Source of the DNA: Bacillus cereus G9842
Lineage (GTDB): Bacteria > Bacillota > Bacilli > Bacillales > Bacillaceae_G
Assembly: GCF_000021305.1 (NCBI RefSeq)
Contig: NC_011772.1
Location: forward strand, 2,456,001-2,520,000
Direction: 5' to 3'
DNA length: 64,000 bases
Within the stretch, counting starts at the first letter, position 1. Every line of letters starts with the position of its first letter. This document shows positions 1 to 8,110 of this stretch, piece after piece. The notes beneath the pieces are model-generated. The model saw only the letters and a list, made by a program, of their open reading frames with translations, did not search any database and was not told the origin of the DNA. A program made the translations under genes and the position numbers.

Positions 1-509
1 ATGTTCAATTCGCGTGCAAGTGCTGCACCACGGGTAATTTGTTCTGATGTCCATTCGCTTACGCCTAAATAGAGAACCTTACCTTGTCTTACAAGATCTG
101 AGAAAGCTAACATTGTTTCCTCAAGAGGAGTTGTTATATCAAATCTATGTGCATAATAAATATCGATATAGTCTGTCTGTAATCGTTTTAACGATGCATT
201 ACAATTTTCTATAATATGTTTTCTTGATAATCCACGATCATTTTTTCCAGGACCGGTCGGATGGCATACTTTTGTACATAGTTCTATACTTTCTCGGCGT
301 ATACCTTGCAAAGATCGGCCAAGTACTTCCTCAGCTATCGTGTCCGAATAAACATCAGCAGTATCGAACGTTGTAATTCCAACATCTAGTGCGGCTTTTA
401 CACAATCATTTGCAGTATCTTCGTTTACTTTTCCACCATGGTTTATCCAGTTCCCGTATGCGATTTTACTTACTGTTAATCCACTGTTTCCTAGTTTACT
501 AAATTCCAT
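1..509 (-). CDS. Aldo/keto reductase, N-terminal part (cut by window edge)
   Basis: Read on the minus strand from an ATG at 509, the frame stays open to the window edge (about 169 residues). The protein begins MEFSKLGNSGLTVSKIAYGN, the usual N terminus of the aldo/keto reductase family (NADPH-dependent carbonyl reduction in a TIM barrel). The catalytic Asp/Tyr region reads DTADVYSD and the Lys region LQTDYIDIYYAHRFD. This resembles the Kv-beta/YrpG branch of general-stress reductases. The substrate cannot be told. A GGGGTGG-type ribosome binding site precedes the start. The C terminus lies outside the window. Confidence 0.9.
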   Translation of the reverse strand, partial: MEFSKLGNSGLTVSKIAYGNWINHGGKVNEDTANDCVKAALDVGITTFDTADVYSDTIAEEVLGRSLQGIRRESIELCTKVCHPTGPGKNDRGLSRKHIIENCNASLKRLQTDYIDIYYAHRFDITTPLEETMLAFSDLVRQGKVLYLGVSEWTSEQITRGAALARELN

Positions 510-539
510 TGTAGAACCACCCCTTAAAAATGATACCTT

Positions 540-806
540 TATTATAAGAACTGAAATTTAGTATGTATAATATATGATTTATGATGAATTTATATAAAAT
601 TTATATAAGAGGGAATGCTTACAATTTTATTGCTAGGGAAAGCTAAAGCAAGTAGTACAACAAATGTGGCTGATACTTGTTCGATATGAAGTGAAGAAAT
701 AATGAATAGACCTTAAAAGAAAGCAATCTTTTTTAGCAGCACAAATAATTGTATTTACTCATACAGTACTATTATGGTACAATATGGTTACTAATGAGGG
801 AAAGGA
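540..806. other. Intergenic region with promoter for the ABC-F attenuator
   Basis: No gene is seen between the divergent aldo/keto reductase and the leader peptide. A plausible SigA promoter for the ABC-F gene has a -10 TACAAT at 778-783 and a weak -35 TTTACT at 754-759 (18-bp spacer). Confidence 0.4.
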
Positions 807-824
807 ATGATGGGTGGACGATGA
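807..824 (+). CDS. Leader peptide MMGGR upstream of the ABC-F gene
   Basis: A five-codon ORF (ATG ATG GGT GGA CGA TGA) has a good ribosome binding site, GAGGG, six nucleotides upstream. It lies directly before the first arm of the attenuator hairpin set. Short leader peptides of this kind sense ribosome-targeting antibiotics in front of ABC-F and Erm genes: a stalled ribosome changes the downstream RNA fold. That role is inferred from position and pairing. Confidence 0.6.
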   Translation: MMGGR

Positions 825-825
825 T

Positions 826-997
826 TAACTAATCTTATTTTTAAATGTTGAAATTCAATAAATTTCAATTTCTAAAAAATAGGATTAGTCTGCCCGATTT
901 CCATACAACGGTATTGCTATTTATGTTGCGTAATAGCTTATTTGGGTGTAAATATTTTAACGACTAATCCTGCCAAATTTATTTGGGAGGATTTTTT
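826..997 (+). promoter_or_regulatory. Transcription attenuator (antiterminator/terminator) of the ABC-F gene
   Basis: Four pairing segments are visible. Segment 1 (about 828-845, ACTAATCTTATTTTTAA) pairs with segment 2 (about 872-889, AAAAAATAGGATTAGT). Segment 2 (GGATTAGTC, 882-890) can also pair with segment 3 (GACTAATCC, 962-970). Segment 3 and what follows (AATCCTGCCAAAT, 965-977) pairs with segment 4 (ATTTGGGAGGATT, 981-993), followed by a run of T: an intrinsic terminator just before the ABC-F start. A ribosome stalled on the leader peptide would mask segment 1, free segment 2 to hold segment 3, and prevent termination. This matches the logic described for vmlR in B. subtilis. The pairings are seen; the mechanism is inferred. 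Confidence 0.6.
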
Positions 998-1027
998 TAT
1001 TCTCCCTTAATGAAAGGGATCGGTATT

Positions 1028-2656
1028 ATGAAAGAACTATTAAAATTAAATGATGTTTATGTTGAAATAAAAGAAAATATGTTGTTAGAGAAAATGAATG
1101 TGACAGTAAAACAAGGGGATGTTATCGGATTAATTGGTAAAAACGGTGCTGGTAAATCAACGTTACTTCAATTAATAAATGGAAAGATTGAGCCTTCAAA
1201 AGGGATTGTTGAATGGCAGCAAATGAATATGACAACCGCATATGTTGAGCAAGAAATAGAATCTTTTATTAGTAACGATGTAATTGCAAAAGAAGCAGAA
1301 CTGCTTGCGAAATGGGGCGTGCCAACGAACGATTTTCATACTTTAAGTGGTGGTGAAAAGTTAAAAATTCGATTAGCAAAAGGATTTGCTAAAAATCCTA
1401 ATGTCTTAATATTAGACGAACCGACAAATCATTTAGATGAAATGAGTACGGAATTTCTCATTAAACAAATAAAAAATATGAAAGGTACAGTTATCGTTGT
1501 ATCGCATGATCGATATTTTTTAGATGTTGTCGCAACAAAAATATGGTCAATTGAGGACAAAAAATTAATTGACCATAGTGGTAATTATACAAGTTACATG
1601 AAAGCACGTGAGCAAAGAAGGAAGTCGCAGCAGCGAGAATATGAAAAGCAGCAAAAAAAGATAGAACAAGTAGAAACACATATAAAAGAATTAAGTTCAT
1701 GGTCACAAAAGGCACACGCGCAGTCTACAAAACAAGAAAGTTTTAAAGAGTTTTATCGTGTAAAAGCGAAACGAATGGATGCGCAAGTGAAGTCAAAAAG
1801 AAAACGTCTCGAAAAAGAGCTGGAGAAAACGAAAGTAGAACGTGTGAAAGAAGAGTATTCAATTGAGTTCTCTATTCAAGCGAGTAAAAAAGTAGGAAAA
1901 CGCTTTTTAGAAGTAAAGCAATTAAAAAAAGAATTTAATGGAAAAGCATTATTTGAAAACGTTAATTTTACAATTCAGCACGGTGAGAAAGTTGCAATTG
2001 TTGGACCAAACGGTAGCGGGAAAACAACATTACTGAAGATGATTATGGGAGCGGAAACTGCTGAAGGAGAAATATGGATTTCACCATCTGCAAACATCGG
2101 TTATTTAACACAAGAGGTTTTTGATTTGCCACTGGACAAAACGCCAGAAGATTTATTTTTTAAAGAGACGTTTGAAGAAAGAGGAAAAGTCCAAAATTTA
2201 ATGAAACATTTAGGGTTCCAAGCTTCTCAATGGAAAGAGCCGATTGAGCATATGAGTATGGGAGAAAGAGTAAAATGTAAGCTAATGGCTTATATTTTAG
2301 ATGAAAAAGATGTACTCATTTTAGATGAACCGACGAATCACTTGGATCTACCTTCACGTGAACAACTTGAAAATACATTAGCTGAGTATAACGGAACATT
2401 AATAATTGTTTCTCACGATCGATATTTTCTAGAGAAAACAACTAACATAAAACTCGTGTTTTTAAACAATACGATACAAAAGCAGCTAGAAGAACCTACT
2501 AAAACAAGAGATAATATTGAAGAGCTACGTTTAACGTTAGAAACAGAGAGACAAGAAGTATTAGGGAAATTAAGCTTTTTAACTTCTAACGACAAAGAAT
2601 ATAAAGAACTTGATGAACGATTTATAGAACTTACGAAGCAGATAAAGGCGTTATAA
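1028..2656 (+). CDS. ABC-F ribosomal protection protein (Vml/Vga/Msr-like)
   Basis: A 542-residue cytosolic protein with two ABC ATPase domains and no membrane segment. Domain 1 has Walker A GKNGAGKST (about 37-45), signature LSGGEKLKIRLAKG and Walker B VLILDEPTNHLD. A long basic, coiled linker follows (about 190-290). Domain 2 has Walker A GPNGSGKTT, a degenerate signature MSMGERVKCK and a second DEPTNHLD. Resistance ABC-F proteins bind the E site of stalled ribosomes and displace antibiotics such as lincosamides, streptogramins A and pleuromutilins. The start is the ATG at 1028 with AAAGGGA eight nucleotides upstream; the frame extends to a TTG at 983, but that lies inside the attenuator stem. 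The leader attenuator supports a resistance role over a housekeeping one. The exact antibiotic class is not readable. Confidence 0.88.
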   Translation: MKELLKLNDVYVEIKENMLLEKMNVTVKQGDVIGLIGKNGAGKSTLLQLINGKIEPSKGIVEWQQMNMTTAYVEQEIESFISNDVIAKEAELLAKWGVPTNDFHTLSGGEKLKIRLAKGFAKNPNVLILDEPTNHLDEMSTEFLIKQIKNMKGTVIVVSHDRYFLDVVATKIWSIEDKKLIDHSGNYTSYMKAREQRRKSQQREYEKQQKKIEQVETHIKELSSWSQKAHAQSTKQESFKEFYRVKAKRMDAQVKSKRKRLEKELEKTKVERVKEEYSIEFSIQASKKVGKRFLEVKQLKKEFNGKALFENVNFTIQHGEKVAIVGPNGSGKTTLLKMIMGAETAEGEIWISPSANIGYLTQEVFDLPLDKTPEDLFFKETFEERGKVQNLMKHLGFQASQWKEPIEHMSMGERVKCKLMAYILDEKDVLILDEPTNHLDLPSREQLENTLAEYNGTLIIVSHDRYFLEKTTNIKLVFLNNTIQKQLEEPTKTRDNIEELRLTLETERQEVLGKLSFLTSNDKEYKELDERFIELTKQIKAL

Positions 2657-2676
2657 CGTAAGTAAGGGGAATTAAC

Positions 2677-3270
2677 ATGGGAGAAGAGAGTTCAACTAAG
2701 TTATTTAGAATAGATTGTGGAGATATATACTTGCAAGGGTTTATGGTCAAAGATGCAGAAAGTATTTATAAAATAGCCAATCAACCGGAAATAGAAAAGT
2801 TTTTACCAGACTGGAAATCGACGAAAGAACAAAGGGTGGATTGGATTGCAAATTATGAAATACCAGCAAACAAAGCATTTCTTGAGGCAGTGAAAACTAC
2901 GAATAACATAGATAATCATATGTTAAAGCTAGGAATATTTAAGGAAGCTACAAATGAATGCATTGGATGGTGCTGCACAGGCATGAAAGAAGAACTCCCT
3001 TCACCAAACAGAGAGATAATGTATGCTATCTCAAATAAACATCAAAATCATGGCTATGCTACAAAAGCGACTAAAGGCTTAATTGACTATTTGTTTAAAG
3101 AAACAAATTTAATTGTCCTTAACGCAATTACTTTAATTAACAATGTACCATCAAATAAAGTTATTAAAAAATGCGGGTTTACTTATTTGAGTGAACACAA
3201 GATAGCAAATCAACTATATAATCATTATGTATTGAGTAAATCTGAATGGATAAAAAATATTGTGCAGTAA
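2677..3270 (+). CDS. GNAT family N-acetyltransferase (RimJ/RimL-like)
   Basis: A 197-residue protein starting 20 bp after the ABC-F stop, probably cotranscribed with it. Its layout is GNAT: an N-terminal strand and helix (YLQGFMVKDAESIYKIANQPEIEKFLPDW), a central strand pair (CIGWCCTGMKEE), the acetyl-CoA loop region (AISNKHQNHGYATKATKGLIDYLF) and a C-terminal NVPSNKVIKKCGF segment typical of RimJ/RimL-type enzymes, which acetylate protein N termini or small amines. The substrate is unknown. It could modify an antibiotic, given its neighbour, but nothing shows that directly. Confidence 0.8.
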   Translation: MGEESSTKLFRIDCGDIYLQGFMVKDAESIYKIANQPEIEKFLPDWKSTKEQRVDWIANYEIPANKAFLEAVKTTNNIDNHMLKLGIFKEATNECIGWCCTGMKEELPSPNREIMYAISNKHQNHGYATKATKGLIDYLFKETNLIVLNAITLINNVPSNKVIKKCGFTYLSEHKIANQLYNHYVLSKSEWIKNIVQ

Positions 3271-3291
3271 AAGGAATTAATACGAAATCAT

Positions 3292-3326
3292 AAAAAAGCT
3301 TAGAGCTAAAACTCTAAGCTTTTTTA
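3292..3326. terminator. Intrinsic terminator after the ABC-F/acetyltransferase pair
   Basis: A 14-bp stem (AAAAAAGCTTAGAG with CTCTAAGCTTTTTT) with a 6-nt loop and a T run. It is near symmetrical, so it could work in both directions. Confidence 0.85.
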
Positions 3327-3337
3327 TATTCATTTTA

Positions 3338-3687
3338 TCCCGCATAGGTACCTTAATCTTTATCATTCACGAATGTTTACACATTTTAGTAATAAGTAAA
3401 AAAGGGGATATTAGCTTAACATTTAGTAAAAGATTTTTTGGGCTAAATACAAATGCAGTCTTATCCAAAACGAGATTTTGGGTCTTTATGAGCTTGCCTA
3501 TTATTGTATTATCAGTAGTACCTGCCATGATGTCGTTCTTTGTATCAGGAAATATTAAATCAATTTTATTATTTATATGTTGGATAAACACATTCATTTC
3601 CGCCTCAGATATTTACAATTCGTTTTTGATTGCAATGAAACCGAAGCACTCATTTTTTTTTGCAGAGGTTATTATAAAGTGAAATAG
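3338..3687 (+). pseudogene. Remnant of a DUF3267-type membrane metalloprotease gene
   Basis: The frame is open from about 3338 without a start codon. It reads LIFIIHECLHILVIS, a HExxH zinc-binding motif in a hydrophobic context, then two hydrophobic stretches (PIIVLSVVPAMMSFFVSG, SILLFICWINTFISASD) and AMKPKHSFFF. After a run of T the current frame ends AEVIIK-stop, while the next frame gives RGYYKVK-stop, which fits the family end better. The gene therefore lacks its 5' half and also looks frameshifted in the T run. The DUF3267 assignment is by recall of the motif pattern. Confidence 0.5.
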
Positions 3688-3751
3688 TATTTAATGGGTA
3701 ACTCAAATATGCTTTAACTACATACAACAGTTAAAATATAATATTTGAAAG

Positions 3752-3780
3752 TAAAAAGACCGATAAAAATCGGTCTTTTC
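3752..3780. terminator. Intrinsic terminator
   Basis: Perfect 11-bp stem AAAAGACCGAT/ATCGGTCTTTT with an AAAA loop, downstream of the DUF3267 remnant. Confidence 0.85.
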
Positions 3781-3901
3781 ATATTAATAAAATAAAGATT
3801 AGAAAATAGCATTGTAATTCAAACCAATATGCAAATATTATAAGATAGATATGCTTTGTTTATAGATTGAAAATAGGTTTGTTATCAGTTTTTTTAGAAA
3901 T

Positions 3902-3917
3902 CTTACAAGCGTGTAAG
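3902..3917 (+). promoter_or_regulatory. BceR-type operator upstream of the BceAB-like genes
   Basis: The palindrome CTTACA-AGCG-TGTAAG fits the TNACA-N4-TGTAA pattern known for BceR-like response regulators that control BceAB-type transporters. It lies about 50 bp upstream of a candidate -10 TATAGT (3968-3973) and 85 bp before the ATP-binding gene. No two-component genes are in the window, so the regulator must act from elsewhere. Confidence 0.6.
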
Positions 3918-4001
3918 ATAAATGAAAGATGAATCAATATGAGCTGTAAGACAATTCATTTACACTCTATAGTGAGCGGTGGAAATGAAGGGAGAATATA
4001 A

Positions 4002-4772
4002 ATGGAAATTTTGCAGGCAAATAGTATTAGTAAAGTATATAGAGGGAAAGTACCTTTTAAAGCATTAGTAGATATTGATTTATCAATTCAAGAAGGTGAA
4101 TTTGTAGGAATTATGGGCCCGTCAGGTAGTGGGAAAACAACGTTATTAAATATGGTATCTACTATTGATTCTCCATCATCGGGAGAAATATTTATTAATG
4201 GTACAAATCCTTTCCAATTATCATCAGAAGAATTAGCGTTATTCCGCAGAAAACAATTAGGATTTGTTTTCCAATCATTTAATCTTCTTAGCACACTTAC
4301 TGTAAAAGAAAACATCGTATTGCCGATGACTTTAGATGGTGTTTCTGTGCAAGATATGAACAAACGAGTGGAAGAGATTGCACAGAAATTAAACATTATA
4401 GATATATTGAGTAAAAGAACGTTTGAAATATCAGGGGGACAAGCTCAAAGAACAGCAATTGCTCGTGCGATCGTTCATAAGCCGCAATTGTTACTTGCAG
4501 ATGAACCAACAGGGAATTTAGACTCTAAATCTTCAAATGATGTAATGGAGATGCTTGATACTCTAAATAAAGAAGAAAAAGCAACGATGATGTTAGTTAC
4601 ACATGATCCGTATGCAGCGAGCTTTTGCAGCCGAGTAATCTTTATTAAAGATGGTCAACTATATAACGAAATTTATTGTGGTGAAAGTAGGCAAACTTTT
4701 TATCAAAAGATTATGGATGTCCTTTCTTTGTTAGGAGGGAAAAGGCATGACTTTTCGTCAGTTCGCATTTAA
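4002..4772 (+). CDS. BceA-like ABC transporter ATP-binding protein
   Basis: A 256-residue ATPase with Walker A GPSGSGKTT, Q-loop FVFQSFNLL, signature ISGGQAQRTAIARAI, Walker B LLLADEPTGNLDS and H-loop VTHD. The Q-loop and DEPTGNLD forms are those of the MacB/BceA exporter group. The family powers resistance to cell-wall peptide antibiotics such as bacitracin by removing them from lipid intermediates. It overlaps the permease gene by 26 bp, so the two are translationally coupled. Its RBS is AAGGGAG ahead of the ATG. Confidence 0.88.
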   Translation: MEILQANSISKVYRGKVPFKALVDIDLSIQEGEFVGIMGPSGSGKTTLLNMVSTIDSPSSGEIFINGTNPFQLSSEELALFRRKQLGFVFQSFNLLSTLTVKENIVLPMTLDGVSVQDMNKRVEEIAQKLNIIDILSKRTFEISGGQAQRTAIARAIVHKPQLLLADEPTGNLDSKSSNDVMEMLDTLNKEEKATMMLVTHDPYAASFCSRVIFIKDGQLYNEIYCGESRQTFYQKIMDVLSLLGGKRHDFSSVRI

Positions 4773-6678
4773 TAATATTTTTCGCAATAAGCGTACATAT
4801 GCTGCCCATTTTTTAAGTAGTGCATTTTCTATTATGATTTTCTTTACGTATGCTCTTTTATTATTTCATCCTGATTTACAAGGTGAGTTGAAATCGACAA
4901 GTGCAACAATAAGTGCATTTGGTACATTGGGATTTTCAGTTTCGCAAGGATTGATTTTTGTATTTTCATTTTTCTTCATTCTATATTCAGTTAGTTCGTT
5001 TTTAAAAACGCGTAAGAAAGAATTTGGTATTTTAATGATGCAAGGTATGTCAATGAGACAGCTTAAGAAATTATTATTAATTGAAAATATGTTGATTGGA
5101 CTTGGTTCAATTTGTATAGGGATTTTCATTGGACTCATATTTTCTAAACTAGTCTTATTGATAAGTGCAAGTGTATTAATGATTAATAATGGTTTACCTT
5201 TTTATATACCAGTGCAGGCTGTATTATTAACAGTTATTACATTTCTTTTCTTGTTTTTAATTGTTTCATTATTTACATTTAAAATGATAAAAGTAACGGA
5301 ACTTGTGGAACTTATTCAAGCAGAGGAAAAGCCAAAACCTGAACCGAAATCTTCAGTTTTATTATCGATACTTTCTTTAATTAGTATAGGGTATGGATAT
5401 TTTTCAGTATTTCGCTTCATACCAAGTACCAATTTTATTACGCTTGGAATAGGTGTGCTTCTAGTAATCATAGGAACGTACTTTTTATATACACAGTGTA
5501 GCGTGTATATACTGCACCTTGCTAAAAGGAGAGAATCTTTCTTTTTAAAGAGAACAAATATATTAACATTTTCTGAATTAATTTACCGTATGAAAGATAA
5601 TGCAACGATGTTTTTTATAGTATCTATTGTTTCAGCAGTTGCATTTACAGCAATTGGTACAACGGCCGCAATTGGAAATAGGGATTTGGTAAGGATGACA
5701 AATCCGTATACATTTTTGTATGGAAGTTTTGAAAATGACAAAGTATTGAATAAAAATCTTTCTATTATAAAAAAACACCTTTCTGATGCTAATATTCCGT
5801 ATCGAATGGCTTCATCTTCATATATATACACAGAAAATGGCGTAAATGTAATGAAGTTAAGTGAATACAACGATCTTGCTAAAGCACTAGGCTATCAACA
5901 AGAAACAATTGAAAAAGAAGATGAAATTTTATTAATTCCTGGAGTCGTATCACAAAAACAAGAATTTAAAAATGGCGAGTATAAAAAGAATATAGAAGTC
6001 ATTCAAGGTGACTGGACAAAGACATTTCATGTGAAAAAAGCTGTAGAAAATTTAGTTTTACCACATGATTCTAGAACTATTTATATCGCTGTTCAAGATC
6101 AGGTATATGATGGAATACCTCTTACTAGTGACCCAGTTAATAAAGAAATTCCATATCGTACTTACGGATTTGTTGTAGATGATTGGATAAAAACGAAAGA
6201 GATTTCAAATCAATTAAAGAGTATATTCGATAAAAATCTTAGGGACAGAGATTTCTACTTTGAAGCTTTAACATTAAACTTGTTGGAAGCAAAGCAAAAG
6301 AATGGTTTATTACTTATGGTAAGTATTTTAGTTGGAATCGTCTTCTTTACATTCGCCGCTAGTTTTATTTATTTCCGATTATATACAGATTTGGATCGCG
6401 ACCAACAGCAATATAAAATGATTTCGAAAATGGGATTAAGTAAAGGTGAGTTGAAAAAAGTTGTAACGAGGCAGTTATTATTAATGTTCTTTTTACCAAT
6501 TTTCGTTGCAGTGATTCATACTGTAGTTGCTTATATAGCATTACAGCAATTAGTCGATTTTTCTATCATAAATAGCTCTATCGTTATTTTAATTTCATTT
6601 ATATGTATACAAGTTTTATATTTCTTTATAACCCGTTGGCGTTACCTGCAAAAGCTTTATAAGGTTATGGAGCAATAG
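4747..6678 (+). CDS. BceB-like ABC transporter permease
   Basis: A 643-residue membrane protein. Several hydrophobic helices fill the first 300 residues, then an extracellular domain of about 200 residues (roughly 320-520) precedes the last three helices (LLLMVSILVGIVFFTFAASFIYF and two near the C terminus). The large domain between late helices is the hallmark of BceB-type permeases, where it binds the peptide antibiotic and the cognate histidine kinase. RBS GGAGGG precedes the ATG at 4747. No BceRS pair is adjacent, which is unusual but known for orphan BceAB modules. Confidence 0.85.
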   Translation: MTFRQFAFNNIFRNKRTYAAHFLSSAFSIMIFFTYALLLFHPDLQGELKSTSATISAFGTLGFSVSQGLIFVFSFFFILYSVSSFLKTRKKEFGILMMQGMSMRQLKKLLLIENMLIGLGSICIGIFIGLIFSKLVLLISASVLMINNGLPFYIPVQAVLLTVITFLFLFLIVSLFTFKMIKVTELVELIQAEEKPKPEPKSSVLLSILSLISIGYGYFSVFRFIPSTNFITLGIGVLLVIIGTYFLYTQCSVYILHLAKRRESFFLKRTNILTFSELIYRMKDNATMFFIVSIVSAVAFTAIGTTAAIGNRDLVRMTNPYTFLYGSFENDKVLNKNLSIIKKHLSDANIPYRMASSSYIYTENGVNVMKLSEYNDLAKALGYQQETIEKEDEILLIPGVVSQKQEFKNGEYKKNIEVIQGDWTKTFHVKKAVENLVLPHDSRTIYIAVQDQVYDGIPLTSDPVNKEIPYRTYGFVVDDWIKTKEISNQLKSIFDKNLRDRDFYFEALTLNLLEAKQKNGLLLMVSILVGIVFFTFAASFIYFRLYTDLDRDQQQYKMISKMGLSKGELKKVVTRQLLLMFFLPIFVAVIHTVVAYIALQQLVDFSIINSSIVILISFICIQVLYFFITRWRYLQKLYKVMEQ

Positions 6679-6746
6679 AATTTATTAGCTTGTAAGACTA
6701 CACTAAAGTATGTGGAAAAATGAACTGTATGATGAAAGGAATCGTG

Positions 6747-7415
6747 ATGAAAAGAATATTAACTATTTTTATGTTAACTATAATACTTTTAATAAGCTTT
6801 AGTGCATGTTCTAAAAAGGACAACTCATTTCCTGCAAACGGTGTATTAATTATTGGAGATGAAAATAATATTTCACCAATTATTAATCGTTATCAGGAAA
6901 TTACGGAAGAAAATGAAGTGTTTTCTGTGAAAAAAGGGGAAGTTGGAAATGGAAATGTCTTAATTTTAAATGAATCTACAGCACAAGCATTGATTAAAGA
7001 AAAACTTTTTCGAAAACAAGATAATGGCTCCAATTATATTATAGATACGTTACCGAAATTCCCAAAAGAAGGGTCACTATTATTTACAAGTGAAGACGAT
7101 AAGACTATGAAAAGTATTAAAATAGGAGGGGAAGAGATTCCTGTTACATACGATAGTGATGCCTGGATAGGTAACAATCGTAAATATTCAACGGAATGGT
7201 ATATGATTGTAGCAAAAAATAGTGTGTATAAAGAAATAAAGGCAAATGAAATGAAAATGCATCTTCTTCATTTGAAAAAATCTCTAGGTGACGAAAAACC
7301 TAAAATGTCGACAGATAATACATTGGTTAATGAAAATGTTAAAGTAAAAAAACTAATTAAAGGTTTGGAAGGAAAAGTATCTTTCCAGTTTGTAACGATT
7401 GGAGAAAAATCATAA
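6747..7415 (+). CDS. Putative lipoprotein associated with the BceAB-like transporter
   Basis: A 222-residue secreted protein. The N terminus is a type II signal peptide (MKRILTIFMLTIILLISFSAC) with the lipid-modified Cys at 21, followed by SKKDNS. The start is the ATG at 6747, which has AAAGGA upstream; earlier in-frame ATGs lack this. It lies 68 bp after the permease and shares its operon before a strong terminator. No known domain is recognised. A membrane-anchored partner in peptide-antibiotic sensing is possible but unproven. Confidence 0.7.
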   Translation: MKRILTIFMLTIILLISFSACSKKDNSFPANGVLIIGDENNISPIINRYQEITEENEVFSVKKGEVGNGNVLILNESTAQALIKEKLFRKQDNGSNYIIDTLPKFPKEGSLLFTSEDDKTMKSIKIGGEEIPVTYDSDAWIGNNRKYSTEWYMIVAKNSVYKEIKANEMKMHLLHLKKSLGDEKPKMSTDNTLVNENVKVKKLIKGLEGKVSFQFVTIGEKS

Positions 7416-7464
7416 AAAAAGAGTTCGAGGTTGATAGAAACTTTATCACCCCCGAACTCTTTTT
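7416..7464. terminator. Bidirectional intrinsic terminator
   Basis: The stem AAAAAGAGTTCG/CGAACTCTTTTT separates the lipoprotein gene from the convergent minus-strand gene. Confidence 0.85.
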
Positions 7465-7492
7465 AGTTTGTAGACCAATCAAATATTATGCT

Positions 7493-7834
7493 TTACATTA
7501 CTTCATTTAATCGAGTCTCGTTTGTTTCCTCAATCGCATTTGAATTTTGAACTGAATTATTTTGGGCTTCTTTTTCTTTACGAGCCTTTTGTAGCATTTC
7601 AAGGATGATCCATAAAGGAACACCTTTATCCTTTAACATCTTCCATAAATCTAATTCATTAAATTTATGCTCAGGCTGTTTCATTTCTTTTTCAGATGAA
7701 CGAATATCAAACTTGATAGGATCATTTACTTTCTTACTTTCCAGTTTAGTAGAAGAGATAGTATTATGCTCAAGAGTAGATGGAGTTATTTTAGTAGGTT
7801 GAGATAATGTATGAATATTTGATCCGATTTGCAT
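7493..7834 (-). CDS. Hypothetical protein, 113 aa, charged
   Basis: A strong ribosome binding site (AAAGGAGGAAAAAGC before the ATG at 7834) supports this minus-strand gene. The product is hydrophilic, with a Ser/Thr-rich N-terminal half and a helical segment around residues 60-90 (LDLWKMLKDKGVPLWIILEMLQKARKEKE). It has no signal peptide or membrane helix and no recognised family. Confidence 0.65.
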   Translation of the reverse strand: MQIGSNIHTLSQPTKITPSTLEHNTISSTKLESKKVNDPIKFDIRSSEKEMKQPEHKFNELDLWKMLKDKGVPLWIILEMLQKARKEKEAQNNSVQNSNAIEETNETRLNEVM

Positions 7835-8110
7835 GCTTTTTCCTCCTTTTCAAGCAATGAGATTAGTTTTCTTATGGTTTTTAAATTTTTTTAACATGAG
7901 GAAACTATATCTAATTATAAATTCAAATAAACAGATTTACAAGTTGTATTGTAAAAAGTAAATGTTCACTTGAATTAATATTTATCAACAATTGTATATG
8001 TTTTCTATATATACAACGTATATAAAATACTTTACATTATGTTTAAGTTGTTAAAACATTGTGTTAATTTTTAGAAGAAAAATGTAAACGTTTTATTAGG
8101 GGGAGAAAGT
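7835..8110. other. Divergent promoter region between the 113-aa gene and the lipase
   Basis: Very AT-rich, no ORF. A TGTAAACGTTTTAT element at about 8082-8095 resembles a CcpA cre site but misses the final CA, so it is weak. No other structure stands out. Confidence 0.3.

Noticed and set aside
1491..1715. Minus-strand open frame inside the ABC-F gene
   Set aside because: Shadow of a strongly conserved coding frame, no ribosome binding site.
8082..8095. CcpA cre-like site before the lipase gene
   Set aside because: Two mismatches at the conserved 3' end.
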